64,000 bases of DNA from Actinomycetospora sp. NBRC 106378 (GCF_030269685.1 NZ_BSTT01000012.1:62001-126000), one strand, 5' to 3'. Counted from the first letter of the stretch, positions 45,048 to 55,734 are shown. A program made the numbers and translations. Notes: generated by a model from the letters alone, not told the origin.

Positions 45048-46907
45048 ATGAGCCACTACAAGGCCAACGTCCGCGACATCGAGTTCACGCTGTTCGAGCT
45101 CCTGCGCGTGCAGGACCGGTTCGGGCAGGGTCCGTTCGCGGAGACCGACGAGGAGACCGCCCGTGCGCTCCTCCACGAGGCCGCGGCGCTCGCCGAGGGC
45201 CCGCTCGCGGAGTCCTACGAGTCCGGTGACCGCAACCCGGTGCGGTTCGACCCGCAGACCCACACCGCGCACCTCGACGAGGGCATCAAGAAGTCCTACC
45301 GCGCGATGTGGGACGCCGAGTGGTGGCGCCTCTCGGCCGACAACGCCATCGGCGGCATGGGCGTGCCCCCGTCGATCCAGTGGTCGGCCGCCGAGATGAT
45401 CCTCGGCGCCAACGCCCCGGTCTTCATGTACATGACCGGCCCGAACTTCGCGTCGGTGATCTACCGCAACGGCAACGAGCTGCAGCGCCACTGGGCGCAG
45501 GTCATGGTCGACCGCGGCTGGAGCGCGACGATGGTGCTCACCGAGCCCGACGCCGGCTCCGACGTGGGCGCGGGCCGCACGAAGGCCCGCGACAACGGCG
45601 ACGGCACCTGGTCGATCGAGGGCGTCAAGCGCTTCATCACCTCGGCCGACTCCGACGACCTCGTCGAGAACATCATGCACCTGGTGCTGGCCCGCCCCGA
45701 GGGCGCGAAGCCGGGCACCAAGGGCCTCTCGCTCTTCCTCGTGCCGAAGTTCCACTTCGACCCGCAGACCGGCGAGCCGGGTGAGCGCAACGGCGCCTTC
45801 GTGTCCAACGTCGAGCACAAGATGGGGCTGAACGCCTCGGCGACCTGCGAGGTGTCCTTCGGCATCCACGGGACCCCGGCGACCGGCTTCCTGCTGGGCG
45901 ACGTGCACGACGGCATCGCCCAGATGTTCCAGGTCATCGAGTACGCCCGGATGATGGTCGGGACCAAGGCCATCGGCACCCTCTCGACGGGTTACCTCAA
46001 CGCCCTCGAGTACGCCAAGGAGCGCATCCAGGGCGCCGACCTCACGCAGCAGACGAACAAGACGGCGCCGCGCGTGCCGATCACCAACCACCCGGACGTC
46101 CGCCGCAGCCTCATGCTGCAGAAGGCGTACGCCGAGGGGCTGCGCGCCGTCTACGCCTTCACCGCGACCTACCAGGACACGGTGCGCCTGGGCGAGGCCT
46201 CCGACGCCGAGGCCGGCTCGGTCACCGCCGAGGAGGTCGCGCTCGCGGAGAAGGTCAACGACCTGCTGCTCCCGATCGTCAAGGGCGTCGGCTCGGAGCG
46301 GGCGTCCGAGCAGCTCATCGGGTCGCTGCAGACCCTGGGCGGCTCCGGCTACCTGCAGGACTACCCGATCGAGCAGTACATCCGCGACGCCAAGATCGAC
46401 TCGCTCTACGAGGGCACCACGGCGATCCAGTCGCAGGACTTCTTCTTCCGCAAGATCGTCAAGGACAACGGCCAGGCCCTCGTGCACGTGGCGGGGCTCG
46501 TCCAGACCTTCCTCGAGTCCGAGGCCGGCAACGGCCGGCTCAAGGAGGACCGGGCGCTCCTCGCGACCGCGCTCGCCGACGTGCAGGCGATGCTCGGCAC
46601 GATGATCGGGCACCTGACCTCGTCGCAGGAGGACGTCCGGAACCTCTACAAGGTCGGCCAGCACGCGGTGCGCTTCCTGCTCTCCGTGGGCGACATGCTC
46701 ATCGGCTACCTGCTGCTGCGTGGCGCCGAGGTGGCCATCGGGGCGCTCGACCGCGGCGCCTCGGCCAAGGACACGGCCTTCTACGAGGGCAAGATCGCCG
46801 TCGCGCACTTCTTCGCGAAGAACGTGCTGCCCGAGCTGACCGCGCGCCGCGCGATCGTCGAGGGCGCGGACAACTCGATCATGGACCTGGACGTCGCCGC
46901 GTTCTGA
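45048..46907 (+). CDS. fadE5: Acyl-CoA dehydrogenase, FadE5 type
   Basis: Flavoenzyme for the first oxidation step of beta-oxidation, 619 residues, the large-type family with an extra C-terminal domain. From memory it aligns closely and end to end with M. tuberculosis FadE5: [79 protein letters not shown] and the terminal IMDLDVAAF. FadE5 of M. tuberculosis has broad chain-length specificity (established knowledge). The ATG at 45048 starts after an ~80-nt leader that contains operator-like palindromes, so it is probably repressed by a TetR-type lipid regulator. A 22-bp palindrome follows the stop. Confidence 0.94.
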   Translation: MSHYKANVRDIEFTLFELLRVQDRFGQGPFAETDEETARALLHEAAALAEGPLAESYESGDRNPVRFDPQTHTAHLDEGIKKSYRAMWDAEWWRLSADNAIGGMGVPPSIQWSAAEMILGANAPVFMYMTGPNFASVIYRNGNELQRHWAQVMVDRGWSATMVLTEPDAGSDVGAGRTKARDNGDGTWSIEGVKRFITSADSDDLVENIMHLVLARPEGAKPGTKGLSLFLVPKFHFDPQTGEPGERNGAFVSNVEHKMGLNASATCEVSFGIHGTPATGFLLGDVHDGIAQMFQVIEYARMMVGTKAIGTLSTGYLNALEYAKERIQGADLTQQTNKTAPRVPITNHPDVRRSLMLQKAYAEGLRAVYAFTATYQDTVRLGEASDAEAGSVTAEEVALAEKVNDLLLPIVKGVGSERASEQLIGSLQTLGGSGYLQDYPIEQYIRDAKIDSLYEGTTAIQSQDFFFRKIVKDNGQALVHVAGLVQTFLESEAGNGRLKEDRALLATALADVQAMLGTMIGHLTSSQEDVRNLYKVGQHAVRFLLSVGDMLIGYLLLRGAEVAIGALDRGASAKDTAFYEGKIAVAHFFAKNVLPELTARRAIVEGADNSIMDLDVAAF

Positions 46908-46925
46908 TCGTTCCCCCGCCACGTG

Positions 46926-46976
46926 GCAGGAAAGCGTCGTTGCTGTCGTCCGGTGACAGCAACGACGCTTTCCTGC
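46926..46976. repeat. Palindromic repeat family 3 (perfect 22-bp stem)
   Basis: Perfect 22-bp arms at 46926-46947 and 46955-46976 with a 7-nt loop, beginning GCAGGAAAGCGTCGTTGC. One arm with flanks recurs at 55951-55977. It may also act as the fadE5 terminator. Confidence 0.85.
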
Positions 46977-46992
46977 TGTTCGGGGCGGGTGA

Positions 46993-48447
<1,455 letters not shown>

Positions 48448-48461
48448 AGGTGGCCTTCGGC

Positions 48462-48507
48462 CTCGTGTGCACTAATCCGCGTCAGGGCACGGATTAGTGC
48501 TCACGAG
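48462..48507. terminator. Bidirectional hairpin between argG and the DUF1206 gene
   Basis: 18-bp arms (48462-48479, 48490-48507; one mismatch) starting CTCGTGTGCACTAATCCG, loop 10 nt. It sits between two convergent 3' ends. Confidence 0.7.
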
Positions 48508-48515
48508 CGAAGCAC

Positions 48516-49391
48516 CTACACCCGGCGCGCCCGCGCCTCCGCGAACAGGTACAGGCCGAACGCGAGGAATCCCAGGGCGACGGCGAGCAGCAGGAACACC
48601 CCGAAGGGCTGGCCGGCGAGGGTCTTGAGGGCGGCGTCGAGACCGCCGGCCCGGCGCGGGTCGGCGGTGAACGCGGCGGTGGCGACGAGCACGCCCGTCA
48701 CGAGGAACGCGACCGCCCGCAGCACGTGGCCCGCCACGCCCAGCCAGACCGTCGGGCGTCGGGCCCAGGACGGTAGTCGGGACCGGTCGAGCTCCTCCAG
48801 GAAGTCGCGCCGCACCCCGGTCCACGCGGTCGCCCCGGCGGCGACCAGCACGACCACCGCCGCCAACCCCACGAGGATGCGTCCACCCGGCAGGGCGAGG
48901 ACACCCGCCGTCGCCTGCTGCGAGCCGCCCGTGGAGGACCCGGACGACCCGGTGACCAGCAGCCGTATCCCGAGCAGCGCCACCCCGAGGACGGCCAGGG
49001 CGCGGGCACCGCTGCCGATGCGCTTCTGGGTGCGGTCCCACCCGCTCGCCCACCGGAACCCGGCGACCGCGGCCAGTCCCTGCCAGATCCCGAAGGCGAC
49101 CAGCCCGAGGACGATCACCACGATCACGACGACGCCGAACGGCTCGGCCGCGATCGTGCTCAGCGCGCCCTGCTGATCGGCCTGACCTCCACCGGACAGC
49201 GCGATCCGCACGGCGATCCCGCCGACGAGCAGGTGGACCAGGCCGTAGGCGGCCAGCCCGACGCGCCCGAGGAGTTCCACGCCGCGGGCGGGCGCCTCGC
49301 CCTCACCGCTGCGTCCGAGACCCTCGAGCGCGCCGCGGACCTCGCGGGCGGCGCGCTCGGCCCCGTTCCCCCGGCCGTCGTCGTCGGTCAC
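48516..49391 (-). CDS. DUF1206 membrane protein
   Basis: 291-residue membrane protein with six helices arranged as three two-helix repeats (GLAAYGLVHLLVGGIAVRIA, ARALAVLGVALLGIRLLVTG, HVLRAVAFLVTGVLVATAAF), the DUF1206 signature. Function is unknown. The GTG at 49391 overlaps the TGA of the VanW gene (GTGA), so it is the last gene of a coupled GroES-like - VanW - DUF1206 unit. The N-terminal ~40 residues are charged and cytoplasmic. Confidence 0.85.
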   Translation of the reverse strand: MTDDDGRGNGAERAAREVRGALEGLGRSGEGEAPARGVELLGRVGLAAYGLVHLLVGGIAVRIALSGGGQADQQGALSTIAAEPFGVVVIVVIVLGLVAFGIWQGLAAVAGFRWASGWDRTQKRIGSGARALAVLGVALLGIRLLVTGSSGSSTGGSQQATAGVLALPGGRILVGLAAVVVLVAAGATAWTGVRRDFLEELDRSRLPSWARRPTVWLGVAGHVLRAVAFLVTGVLVATAAFTADPRRAGGLDAALKTLAGQPFGVFLLLAVALGFLAFGLYLFAEARARRV

Positions 49392-51349
49392 CGGTTGTTG
49401 CAGGTGATCTCGGGCTCCGGGTTGTAGCGGACGGTGCGCGGCTCGGACTTCGTCTCGCCCGTGCGGACGTCCTTGAGGACCCGGGTGTCGGTGATGGTGA
49501 AGCCGCCGACCCCCTTGGACGGCTTGCACCTCGGGTTGTCCGAGAGGTCGCGGGTGCCGGGCGCCACGGGGTTGGTGCGCGGGCCGGTCTGCGACGTCAC
49601 GTCGTAGCGCTTCTGACCGTAGATCTGGACCTTGATCGACGCCGGGGTCCACTGCGTGCGGATGAGCACCGGGGTGTCCCCGTCGTTGCGGAACTTGAGG
49701 TCGATGGCGCCCTCGAAGACGGTCGCCTCGCGGCCCGCGGGGTAGCGGCTGATGTAGTAGCTGTGCTCCTTGTGCTCCACCTGCTGGAGGCCGGCGAAGT
49801 AGGAGGCGTTGTACAGCGTCGTCGCGAACTGGGAGATGCCGCCGCCGATGCCGCGCCCGGGCACCCCGTCGTCGATGATGCCCGCCTCGACGAAGCCCTG
49901 GCCCGCGTCGCGGGGGCCGGTGAAGCCGTTGAGGCTGAACGTCTCGCCCGGCTTGATGGTCGCGCCGTTGACGATCTCGGCGACCCGCTTGATGTTCTGT
50001 CCGGAGTCGGCGGCGAACCCGCCCGACTGGAACTCGCCGATCACGGTGGCGGGGCCGAGGGCCTGCAGCGCCTCGGTGGTGACCTTCGGCGGGGTGGTGG
50101 TGTACACGGCGTTCACCGCGCGGCCGTTCGCGGGCGGCGGGGCGGCCGGCGTCGCGCCCGGGGGCACGGGCGGCGGGGTGAAGGTGGTCGGCGGGGCGGG
50201 GTCGGCCTCGCGTCCGAGCGCCTCGACGAGGCCCTCGAAGGTCTTCGGGTAGTCGATGGCGCGGCCGGTGACGGCGGGCACGACGGTGGCCGCGGCGCCC
50301 TCGAACGCGAACGTGGCGTCCTTCGGCTCCGCCTCGGTCGAGGCCAGGTCGCGGCCGGCGACCTTCTCGGCGGCCGGGACGTCGACCCGCGGCGTCAGCC
50401 CACCCGACCCGTCCGGATCGAACCTGAGGAACGTCCCGATCTCCTCGGGCGACAGGGTGGCGTTCTTCCCGTCGCCGATGACGTAGGCCGGGCCGGCGAC
50501 GGCGGGCGTGGCCACCTCGCGCATCGCGGTGTCGAGGCCGTCCTGGGTGACGGTCACGGGCTGCTCGGTGACGGGCAGGGCGACGGGCGCGGCGTCGAGC
50601 CAGTGCGCGAACACGACGTCGGGCGCGAGGCGGCTGTCGACGACGGCGCCGGGCACCGAGGGCACCGGGATCGGCCGGTCGCCCTCGAAGCGGATGGTGC
50701 CCTCGGTCGACGGCCGGTCGAGCTGCGGGCGGGCCGCGTCCACGGCCTGGCCGATGGCGACGGGGTTGCCCTTGCTGATCGGGGCGATCTCCCGGTCGGC
50801 GAACAGCGACGACAGGCGGGTGAACGGGTTCAGCGGCTGCTCGCCCGCCTCGTCGATGGTGGCGGCGACGTCGAGGTCGAGCCCCGCGGTGCGCGGGTCG
50901 ATCGTCGTCGTGCGCGCGTCGGGTCCGCTGCCGGCGACCAGGGTGACGGGACGGGAGACCCGCGGACCGAGCTCGCGGCCCAGCGTCTCCTGCGCGGCGA
51001 GGCGGTTCATCCCGCCGATCTCCACGCCGGCGACGGTGACGCCGCGCGGGACGTTCGTGGCCGACAGCAGGAGGTCGCCGACGTAGAGGGCCGCGAGCAG
51101 ACCCACGACCGCCGCGCCCGCGACGAGGAGCCTGCGCCGGGAACCGCTCGAGCCGCCGTCGTCGACGTCGTCCTGCGGCGGACCGGCCACCGGCGGGATC
51201 TGGACCGTCGCCTCGGCGTCCGGGTCGTAGCTCGGAGCCGGCTCGGCCGACATCGCCCGCGTCGCCTCGGCGTCGGGACCGCTCCCGTCACCGCCGGGCG
51301 GGTCGAGGCGGGTGTCGCCGGGGGAGTCCGGTTGATCCGGTGTCGTCAC
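49388..51349 (-). CDS. VanW-family envelope protein with peptidoglycan-binding-like domains
   Basis: 653-residue protein: an acidic cytoplasmic N-terminus (~70 residues), one membrane anchor (LLVAGAAVVGLLAALYVGD), and a long extracytoplasmic part. That part has two PG_binding_4/YoaR-like domains (residues ~100-380), a Pro-rich linker, and a VanW domain (~430-570: GETFSLNGFTGPRDAGQGFV, GRGIGGGISQFATTLYNASY, HSYYISRYPAGREATV). The family is found in vancomycin-resistance clusters, but most members, like this one, lie elsewhere and have no proven role. The GTG at 51349 overlaps the stop of the GroES-like gene (GTGA), and the gene's own stop overlaps the DUF1206 start. Confidence 0.87.
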   Translation of the reverse strand: MTTPDQPDSPGDTRLDPPGGDGSGPDAEATRAMSAEPAPSYDPDAEATVQIPPVAGPPQDDVDDGGSSGSRRRLLVAGAAVVGLLAALYVGDLLLSATNVPRGVTVAGVEIGGMNRLAAQETLGRELGPRVSRPVTLVAGSGPDARTTTIDPRTAGLDLDVAATIDEAGEQPLNPFTRLSSLFADREIAPISKGNPVAIGQAVDAARPQLDRPSTEGTIRFEGDRPIPVPSVPGAVVDSRLAPDVVFAHWLDAAPVALPVTEQPVTVTQDGLDTAMREVATPAVAGPAYVIGDGKNATLSPEEIGTFLRFDPDGSGGLTPRVDVPAAEKVAGRDLASTEAEPKDATFAFEGAAATVVPAVTGRAIDYPKTFEGLVEALGREADPAPPTTFTPPPVPPGATPAAPPPANGRAVNAVYTTTPPKVTTEALQALGPATVIGEFQSGGFAADSGQNIKRVAEIVNGATIKPGETFSLNGFTGPRDAGQGFVEAGIIDDGVPGRGIGGGISQFATTLYNASYFAGLQQVEHKEHSYYISRYPAGREATVFEGAIDLKFRNDGDTPVLIRTQWTPASIKVQIYGQKRYDVTSQTGPRTNPVAPGTRDLSDNPRCKPSKGVGGFTITDTRVLKDVRTGETKSEPRTVRYNPEPEITCNNR

Positions 51350-51672
51350 AGGTAGAGCCCCGTCCCGCTGGTCGGCTCGATGTTCTCGCTGGCCACCGCG
51401 TGCACGTCGCGTTCTCGCATCACGACGAACGATCGGCCGTCGACCTCCACCTCGGCGTGGTCGTCCGGCCCGTACAGGACCCGGTCGCCGACCTTGACGG
51501 TCCGCACGTGGTTCCCGGTCCCGTACACGTCCCCCCAGCTCAACCGCTTCGACACCGACGCCGTCGCGGGGATGACGATGCCCCCGGTGCTGCGGCGCTC
51601 ACCCTCGGCGGCCGAGGGGGACACCAGCACACGGTCGTGCAGCATCTGGATTTCCAGCCGGGAGTCCGACAC
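51346..51672 (-). CDS. GroES-like co-chaperonin paralogue
   Basis: 108-residue protein with the GroES beta-barrel pattern: LHDRVLVSPSAAEGERRSTG, GGIVIPATA, WGDVYGTGNHVRTVKVGDRV and VEVDGRSFVVMRERDVHAV. It is not next to a GroEL gene and diverges from the standard groS, so it is a paralogue of uncertain function. The GTG at 51672 follows TACGAT by 6 nt; an ATG ten codons downstream is possible. It is first in a GTGA-coupled unit with VanW and DUF1206 membrane proteins, an unexpected partnership for a chaperonin cofactor. Confidence 0.82.
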   Translation of the reverse strand: MSDSRLEIQMLHDRVLVSPSAAEGERRSTGGIVIPATASVSKRLSWGDVYGTGNHVRTVKVGDRVLYGPDDHAEVEVDGRSFVVMRERDVHAVASENIEPTSGTGLYL

Positions 51673-51678
51673 GCGCGA

Positions 51679-51684
51679 ATCGTA
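51679..51684 (-). promoter_or_regulatory. -10 hexamer of leaderless GroES-like promoter
   Basis: Minus-strand TACGAT, 6 nt upstream of the GTG at 51672. Confidence 0.5.
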
Positions 51685-51756
51685 CGGGGAGGTCGGTACC
51701 GGTCGGGCGGTGGGCGGCGCTCGCACGAGCAACGGACCCGGGCCCGGACATGAAGC

Positions 51757-51803
51757 AGCCCCGCGGCCCTGCCAGGTCGGGGGTCCGGCAGCGCCACGGG
51801 GCT
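51757..51803 (-). terminator. Hairpin terminator of the ATPase gene
   Basis: 17-bp arms (51757-51773, 51787-51803; two mismatches), AGCCCCGCGGCCCTGCC on the left, 63 nt beyond the ATPase stop. Confidence 0.55.
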
Positions 51804-51866
51804 CGTGATGGGTGTCGTCCGGGCCCCCTCGTTCGTTACCGCCCCGGACAGCTTCACCCGTTGGGA

Positions 51867-53057
51867 CTAGTCGCGGCCCAGGAGGAAGCGGCCGAAGTGC
51901 GGGACCGTGAAGGCGATCCAGCCGCGCTCGGCCGAGAAGACGAGTCCCTTGCGCAGCAGGCTGTCGCGGGCCGGGGAGAGCGAGGAGGCCCGTTTGCCCA
52001 GGTGGGCGGCGAGCTTGGCGGTCTGCACCGCCTCGTCGCGGCCCTCGGCGAGCTCGGCCATGCCCTGCAGGTACTCGCGCTCGGCCGGGGTGGCGCGCTC
52101 GTAGCGCGAGCCGAAGAAGCCGACCGCGAGCTCGGCGCCCGCGTCCGGAGCCGCCATGCGGACGTCGTCGGCGTCGATCGGGCTCTGCACCGCGGCGTCC
52201 CAGGCGGCCTTGCCGTAGGCCTGCACGAAGTAGGGGTAGCCGCCGGAGACCTCGTAGAGCAGCTCGAGCGCGGCCGGCGTGAGCTCGGCGTCCTCGCGCT
52301 TGGCGGGCGCGGTGAGGGCGAAGTCGGCGTCGGCCCGGTCCAGCTGCCCGATGCGCACGTAGCGGAAGAGCCGCTCGGAGTAGGACTTCGACGCCGAGAG
52401 CACGGCCGGCAGGTGCGGCAGGCCCGCGCCCACGACGACGAGCGGCGCCCCGGACTGCGAGAGCTCGTGGCACGCGGCGCACAGGGCCGACACGTCGTCG
52501 AGCTGGAGGTCCTGCATCTCGTCGATGAGCAGGGCCACCCCGACGCCGACGTCCGCGGCCAGCTCGGCCACCACGCCGAACAGCTCGACGAGGTCGATCT
52601 CGATGTCGCCGGAGTCGGCGCGACCGGACAGGACGGGCGCGTCGATCCCGGGCTGCCAGCGGTCCTTGAGCTTGGCGTCCGACGGCGTGGCCTTGAGCGC
52701 GAAGGCCTTCAGGACGCCGAGGGTCTCCTCGACCCGGTCGGGCGCGCGGTGGCGGACGGCGAGGTCGCGGACCGCGCGGTGCAGGGCGGCCGAGAGCGGG
52801 CGACGCAGGTCGGCGTCCGGCCGGGCCTCGATCTTGCCCGCGCCCCAGCCGGCGCGGACGGCCATCGAGCGCAGCTCGCCGAGCAGCACCGTCTTGCCGA
52901 CCCCGCGCAGACCGGTCAGCACGAGGCTGCGCTCGGGTCGGCCGCGCGCCACGCGCTCGAGGACCACGTCGAACGCGGTTAGCTCACGGTCGCGCCCCGC
53001 GAGCTCGGGCGGGCGCTGCCCGGCGCCGGGGGCGAACGGGTTGCGCACCGGATCCAC
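51867..53057 (-). CDS. AAA-type ATPase (ORC/STAND-like ATP-binding protein)
   Basis: 396-residue P-loop ATPase. Walker A is GLRGVGKT at residues 49-56 and Walker B is ALLIDEMQDL with D179-E180; VVVGAGLPHLPAVLSASKSY looks like the sensor 1 region. The C-terminal third is a winged-helix-like part (HLGKRASSLSPARDSLLRKG, AFTVPHFGRFLLGR). Such archaeal-type ATPases in actinobacteria are usually annotated only as ATP-binding proteins; a role in DNA binding or signalling is possible. GTG 53057 follows TACGCT by 6 nt. It is divergent from the diiron protein gene. Confidence 0.8.
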   Translation of the reverse strand: MDPVRNPFAPGAGQRPPELAGRDRELTAFDVVLERVARGRPERSLVLTGLRGVGKTVLLGELRSMAVRAGWGAGKIEARPDADLRRPLSAALHRAVRDLAVRHRAPDRVEETLGVLKAFALKATPSDAKLKDRWQPGIDAPVLSGRADSGDIEIDLVELFGVVAELAADVGVGVALLIDEMQDLQLDDVSALCAACHELSQSGAPLVVVGAGLPHLPAVLSASKSYSERLFRYVRIGQLDRADADFALTAPAKREDAELTPAALELLYEVSGGYPYFVQAYGKAAWDAAVQSPIDADDVRMAAPDAGAELAVGFFGSRYERATPAEREYLQGMAELAEGRDEAVQTAKLAAHLGKRASSLSPARDSLLRKGLVFSAERGWIAFTVPHFGRFLLGRD

Positions 53058-53063
53058 GATCGC

Positions 53064-53069
53064 AGCGTA
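53064..53069 (-). promoter_or_regulatory. -10 hexamer of leaderless ATPase promoter
   Basis: Minus-strand TACGCT, 6 nt upstream of the GTG at 53057. Confidence 0.5.
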
Positions 53070-53170
53070 TGGCGCTCTCTAGATCAGGTCCGATACGTCA
53101 CGAGAAACGGCGATCGGCGTGTCGCGGTGTGACGGCGGAGACAGGCGGTGGTGTGCAGACACGGTGTATC

Positions 53171-53218
53171 GGTTACCTTTGGTACGGGTAACCGCAGGTA
53201 ACAGTGACCGCCGGTACG
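53171..53218. promoter_or_regulatory. Operator-like cluster upstream of the diiron protein gene
   Basis: GGTTACC and GGTAACC (53171-53177, 53187-53193) form a perfect inverted repeat with a 9-nt spacer. GACCGCCGGTACG at 53206-53218 shares CCGCCGGTAC with the fadE5 upstream region. Confidence 0.55.
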
Positions 53219-53234
53219 AAAAGGTGAGCGGACC

Positions 53235-54140
53235 ATGACCACCGTCGAGCAGGGCCAGGGAACGGACCGACGCGACGACGTCGCGGAGCGGTTGCTCCGC
53301 TCCGCCGGCGAGCTCTCCTACGACCCCCTCGCCGAGGTGGACTGGGAGACCCCGCTCGACCCGGCCCACCACGGCTGCAGCCCGGAGTGGAGCACGCTCT
53401 ACGGGACGTCGTACTGGGACGAGCTGAGCGAGTCCCAGCGCGCCGCGCTGACCCGGCAGGAGGCGGCGTCGGTCGCCAGCACGGGCATCTGGTTCGAGAT
53501 GATCCTGCAGCAGATGGTCATCCGGGACTTCTACGCGAAGGACCCCACGGACCCGGCGTTCCAGTGGGCGCTGACCGAGATCGCCGACGAGTGCCGCCAC
53601 TCGATCATGTTCGCCCGCGGGGCGGAGAAGCTGGGCGCGCCCGCCTACCGCCCGGCCCGCCACGTCGTCGAGGGCGGCCGCGTGTTCAAGGCGGTCGCCA
53701 GCGGCGAGGCGGCCTACGCGTCGATCCTGGTCGCCGAGGAGGTCCTCGACGTCATGCAGCGCGACTGGATGCGCGACGACCGCGTCGCCCCGTTCGCGCG
53801 CACCATCAACAACATCCACGTGGTCGAGGAGGCGCGGCACATGCGCTTCGCCCGCGAGGAGACCCGGGAGCGGCTCGAGGGCGTCGGCCCGGTCCGTCGT
53901 CGGGTGCAGGCGCTGCTCGTCGCCTTCGCGGCGTTCTTCATCGTCACGAGCATGTGGAACAAGCAGGTCTACGCGAACGCCGGGCTGGACCCGGAGCGGG
54001 CGCTGCGCGAGGCGCGGGCGAACCAGCACCACCGGGCGATGCTGCGCTCGAGCTGCGCGGAGCTGATGGAGTTCCTCGGTTCGGTCGGCCTGCTGACGCG
54101 TCCGGCGCGGGCGATCTACCGCGCCGCGCACATCCTCTGA
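53235..54140 (+). CDS. AurF-type diiron oxygenase
   Basis: 301-residue all-helical protein with the ligand pattern of ferritin-like diiron oxygenases: Glu in WFEMILQQM (E88), E119-x-x-H122 in ADECRH, AEE at ~168-169, and E199-x-x-H202 in VVEEARH. AurF itself oxidises an aromatic amine, but the natural substrate of this branch is unknown. The ATG at 53235 has AAAGGTGAG upstream. It is 9 nt from the ferredoxin/FNR fusion gene, which can supply electrons. M. tuberculosis has a similar gene next to fprB (Rv0885-Rv0886, from memory). Confidence 0.85.
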   Translation: MTTVEQGQGTDRRDDVAERLLRSAGELSYDPLAEVDWETPLDPAHHGCSPEWSTLYGTSYWDELSESQRAALTRQEAASVASTGIWFEMILQQMVIRDFYAKDPTDPAFQWALTEIADECRHSIMFARGAEKLGAPAYRPARHVVEGGRVFKAVASGEAAYASILVAEEVLDVMQRDWMRDDRVAPFARTINNIHVVEEARHMRFAREETRERLEGVGPVRRRVQALLVAFAAFFIVTSMWNKQVYANAGLDPERALREARANQHHRAMLRSSCAELMEFLGSVGLLTRPARAIYRAAHIL

Positions 54141-54149
54141 GAGGCCGTC

Positions 54150-55634
54150 GTGGCGTTCGCGATCACGCAGTCGTGCTGCGTCGACGCCTCGTGCGTCTCG
54201 GCCTGCCCGGTCAACTGCATCCACCCCGCGCCGGGTGAGCCGGACTTCGGGTCGACCGACATGCTCTTCGTCGACCCGCGGGCCTGCATCGACTGCGGGG
54301 CGTGTGCCGAGGTCTGCCCGGTCGACGCGGTGTTCCCGGTGGAGGAGCTCGTCGGCCCGCTGCGGGACTACGCCGAGGTCAACGCCGGGTACTACGCCGG
54401 CCGCGACGTCCCGACGGCGCTCGCCGGGTCCCCACTGTTCCACGCCTGGGACCCGGTGCGCTTCGACCGCGTGCTGCCGGCGGACTTCCCGCGGCTCGAC
54501 GTCGCGGTGGTCGGCAGCGGGCCGGCCGCGATGTACGCGGTGGAGGACCTGCTCCTGCACACCACCGCGCACGTCACGATCATCGACCGGCTCACCGAGC
54601 CGGGTGGCCTCGTGCGCTTCGGCGTCGCGCCCGACCACGCGTCCACGAAGAAGGTCGGCGAGCACTTCGCCCGCTACCACGCCCACCACCGGGTGAAGCT
54701 GCGGCTCGGCGTCGAGGTCGGGCGCGACGTCACGGCCGACGAGCTCGCACGGCGCTACGACGCCGTGATCTACGCCGTCGGCGCCGCGGAGTCGCGCGAC
54801 CTCGGCATCCCGGGCGAGGACCTGCGGGGCAACCTCGCGTCCACGACCGTGGTCGGTTGGTACAACGGCCACCCCGAGATCCCGGCGGACGCGGTCGACC
54901 TGTCCGGGCCGCGCGTGGTGGTCGTCGGCACCGGCAACGTCTCCCTCGACATCGCACGCGTCCTCGCGGCCGACCCGTCCGCGCTCTCGGGGGTGGCCCC
55001 GGGGGCGCTGGCCGCGCTGCGCGGGAGTGCGGTGCGCGAGGTCGTGGTGCTCGGCCGACGCGGCCCGCGCGACGCGGCCTGGACCCGGGGCGAGCTGCTC
55101 GGGCTGCTGCGCCGCGACGACCTCGAGGTGGTCGTCGACGACCACGACCCCCGCGTGGCGGACGAGATCGCAGGGGCCGACACCGCAGGGACGGCGAGCC
55201 TGCTGCGCGACGTCCCGCTCCTCTCGGAGGCGGGGGAGCCTTCCCGACGGCGGGTGGTGCTGCGGTTCCACGCCGCTCTCGAGGACATCGTGGGCACCGA
55301 CCACGTGACCGGCGTGCGGCTGGTGGGCGGGGACGTCGTGGAGGCGGGCGTGGTGGTCCGGGCGATCGGCCACCGCGGTCGTCCCGTGCCGGGGCTGCCG
55401 TTCGACCCGTCGTCGGGAACGGTGCCGCACGTGCAGGGGCGGGTGCAGGACCGTCCGGGCACCTACGTCGTCGGCTGGATCAAGCGTGGTGCCTCCGGCG
55501 GCATCGGCGCGAACCGGGCCGACGCGGCCGAGACGGTGGCGTCCCTCATCGCCGACGGTGCCACGGGTGTCCTGGGCGACGGCGCGTCACGGAATCCCGT
55601 CACGCGGGTCCTCGGGCGGTTGACCCGTCGCTGA
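54150..55634 (+). CDS. fprB: Ferredoxin-NADP+ reductase fused to an N-terminal ferredoxin (FprB type)
   Basis: 494-residue electron carrier. The N-terminal ferredoxin domain has clusters C9-C10, C15, C19, C23 and C46-x2-C-x2-C-x3-C56 (CIDCGACAEVCP), consistent with two iron-sulfur clusters. The adrenodoxin reductase-like part follows: FAD site VAVVGSGPAAMYAVEDLL near residue 118, NADP site VVVVGTGNVSLDIARVLA, and YVVGWIKRGASGGIGANRAD at the C-terminus. The GTG at 54150 lies 9 nt after the diiron gene, so the two form an operon. Likely donor for that oxygenase. A family-2 palindrome follows the stop. Confidence 0.92.
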   Translation: MAFAITQSCCVDASCVSACPVNCIHPAPGEPDFGSTDMLFVDPRACIDCGACAEVCPVDAVFPVEELVGPLRDYAEVNAGYYAGRDVPTALAGSPLFHAWDPVRFDRVLPADFPRLDVAVVGSGPAAMYAVEDLLLHTTAHVTIIDRLTEPGGLVRFGVAPDHASTKKVGEHFARYHAHHRVKLRLGVEVGRDVTADELARRYDAVIYAVGAAESRDLGIPGEDLRGNLASTTVVGWYNGHPEIPADAVDLSGPRVVVVGTGNVSLDIARVLAADPSALSGVAPGALAALRGSAVREVVVLGRRGPRDAAWTRGELLGLLRRDDLEVVVDDHDPRVADEIAGADTAGTASLLRDVPLLSEAGEPSRRRVVLRFHAALEDIVGTDHVTGVRLVGGDVVEAGVVVRAIGHRGRPVPGLPFDPSSGTVPHVQGRVQDRPGTYVVGWIKRGASGGIGANRADAAETVASLIADGATGVLGDGASRNPVTRVLGRLTRR

Positions 55635-55656
55635 GGTCCGGCGCGCCCTCACGACG

Positions 55657-55709
55657 AGGTGCACATCAGGCAGGCGCGGGAGCCCGCGGACCTGCCCGGT
55701 GTGCACCTC
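55657..55709. repeat. Palindromic repeat family 2, third copy
   Basis: GAGGTGCACATCAGGCAGG and CCTGCCCGGTGTGCACCTC form 19-bp arms (2 mismatches). The left arm matches 16 of 19 bases of GAGGGTCACGTCAGGCAGG at 28829. Probable fprB terminator. Confidence 0.7.
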
Positions 55710-55734
55710 ACGAGCGTCGTGCGGCGGATCGTGG

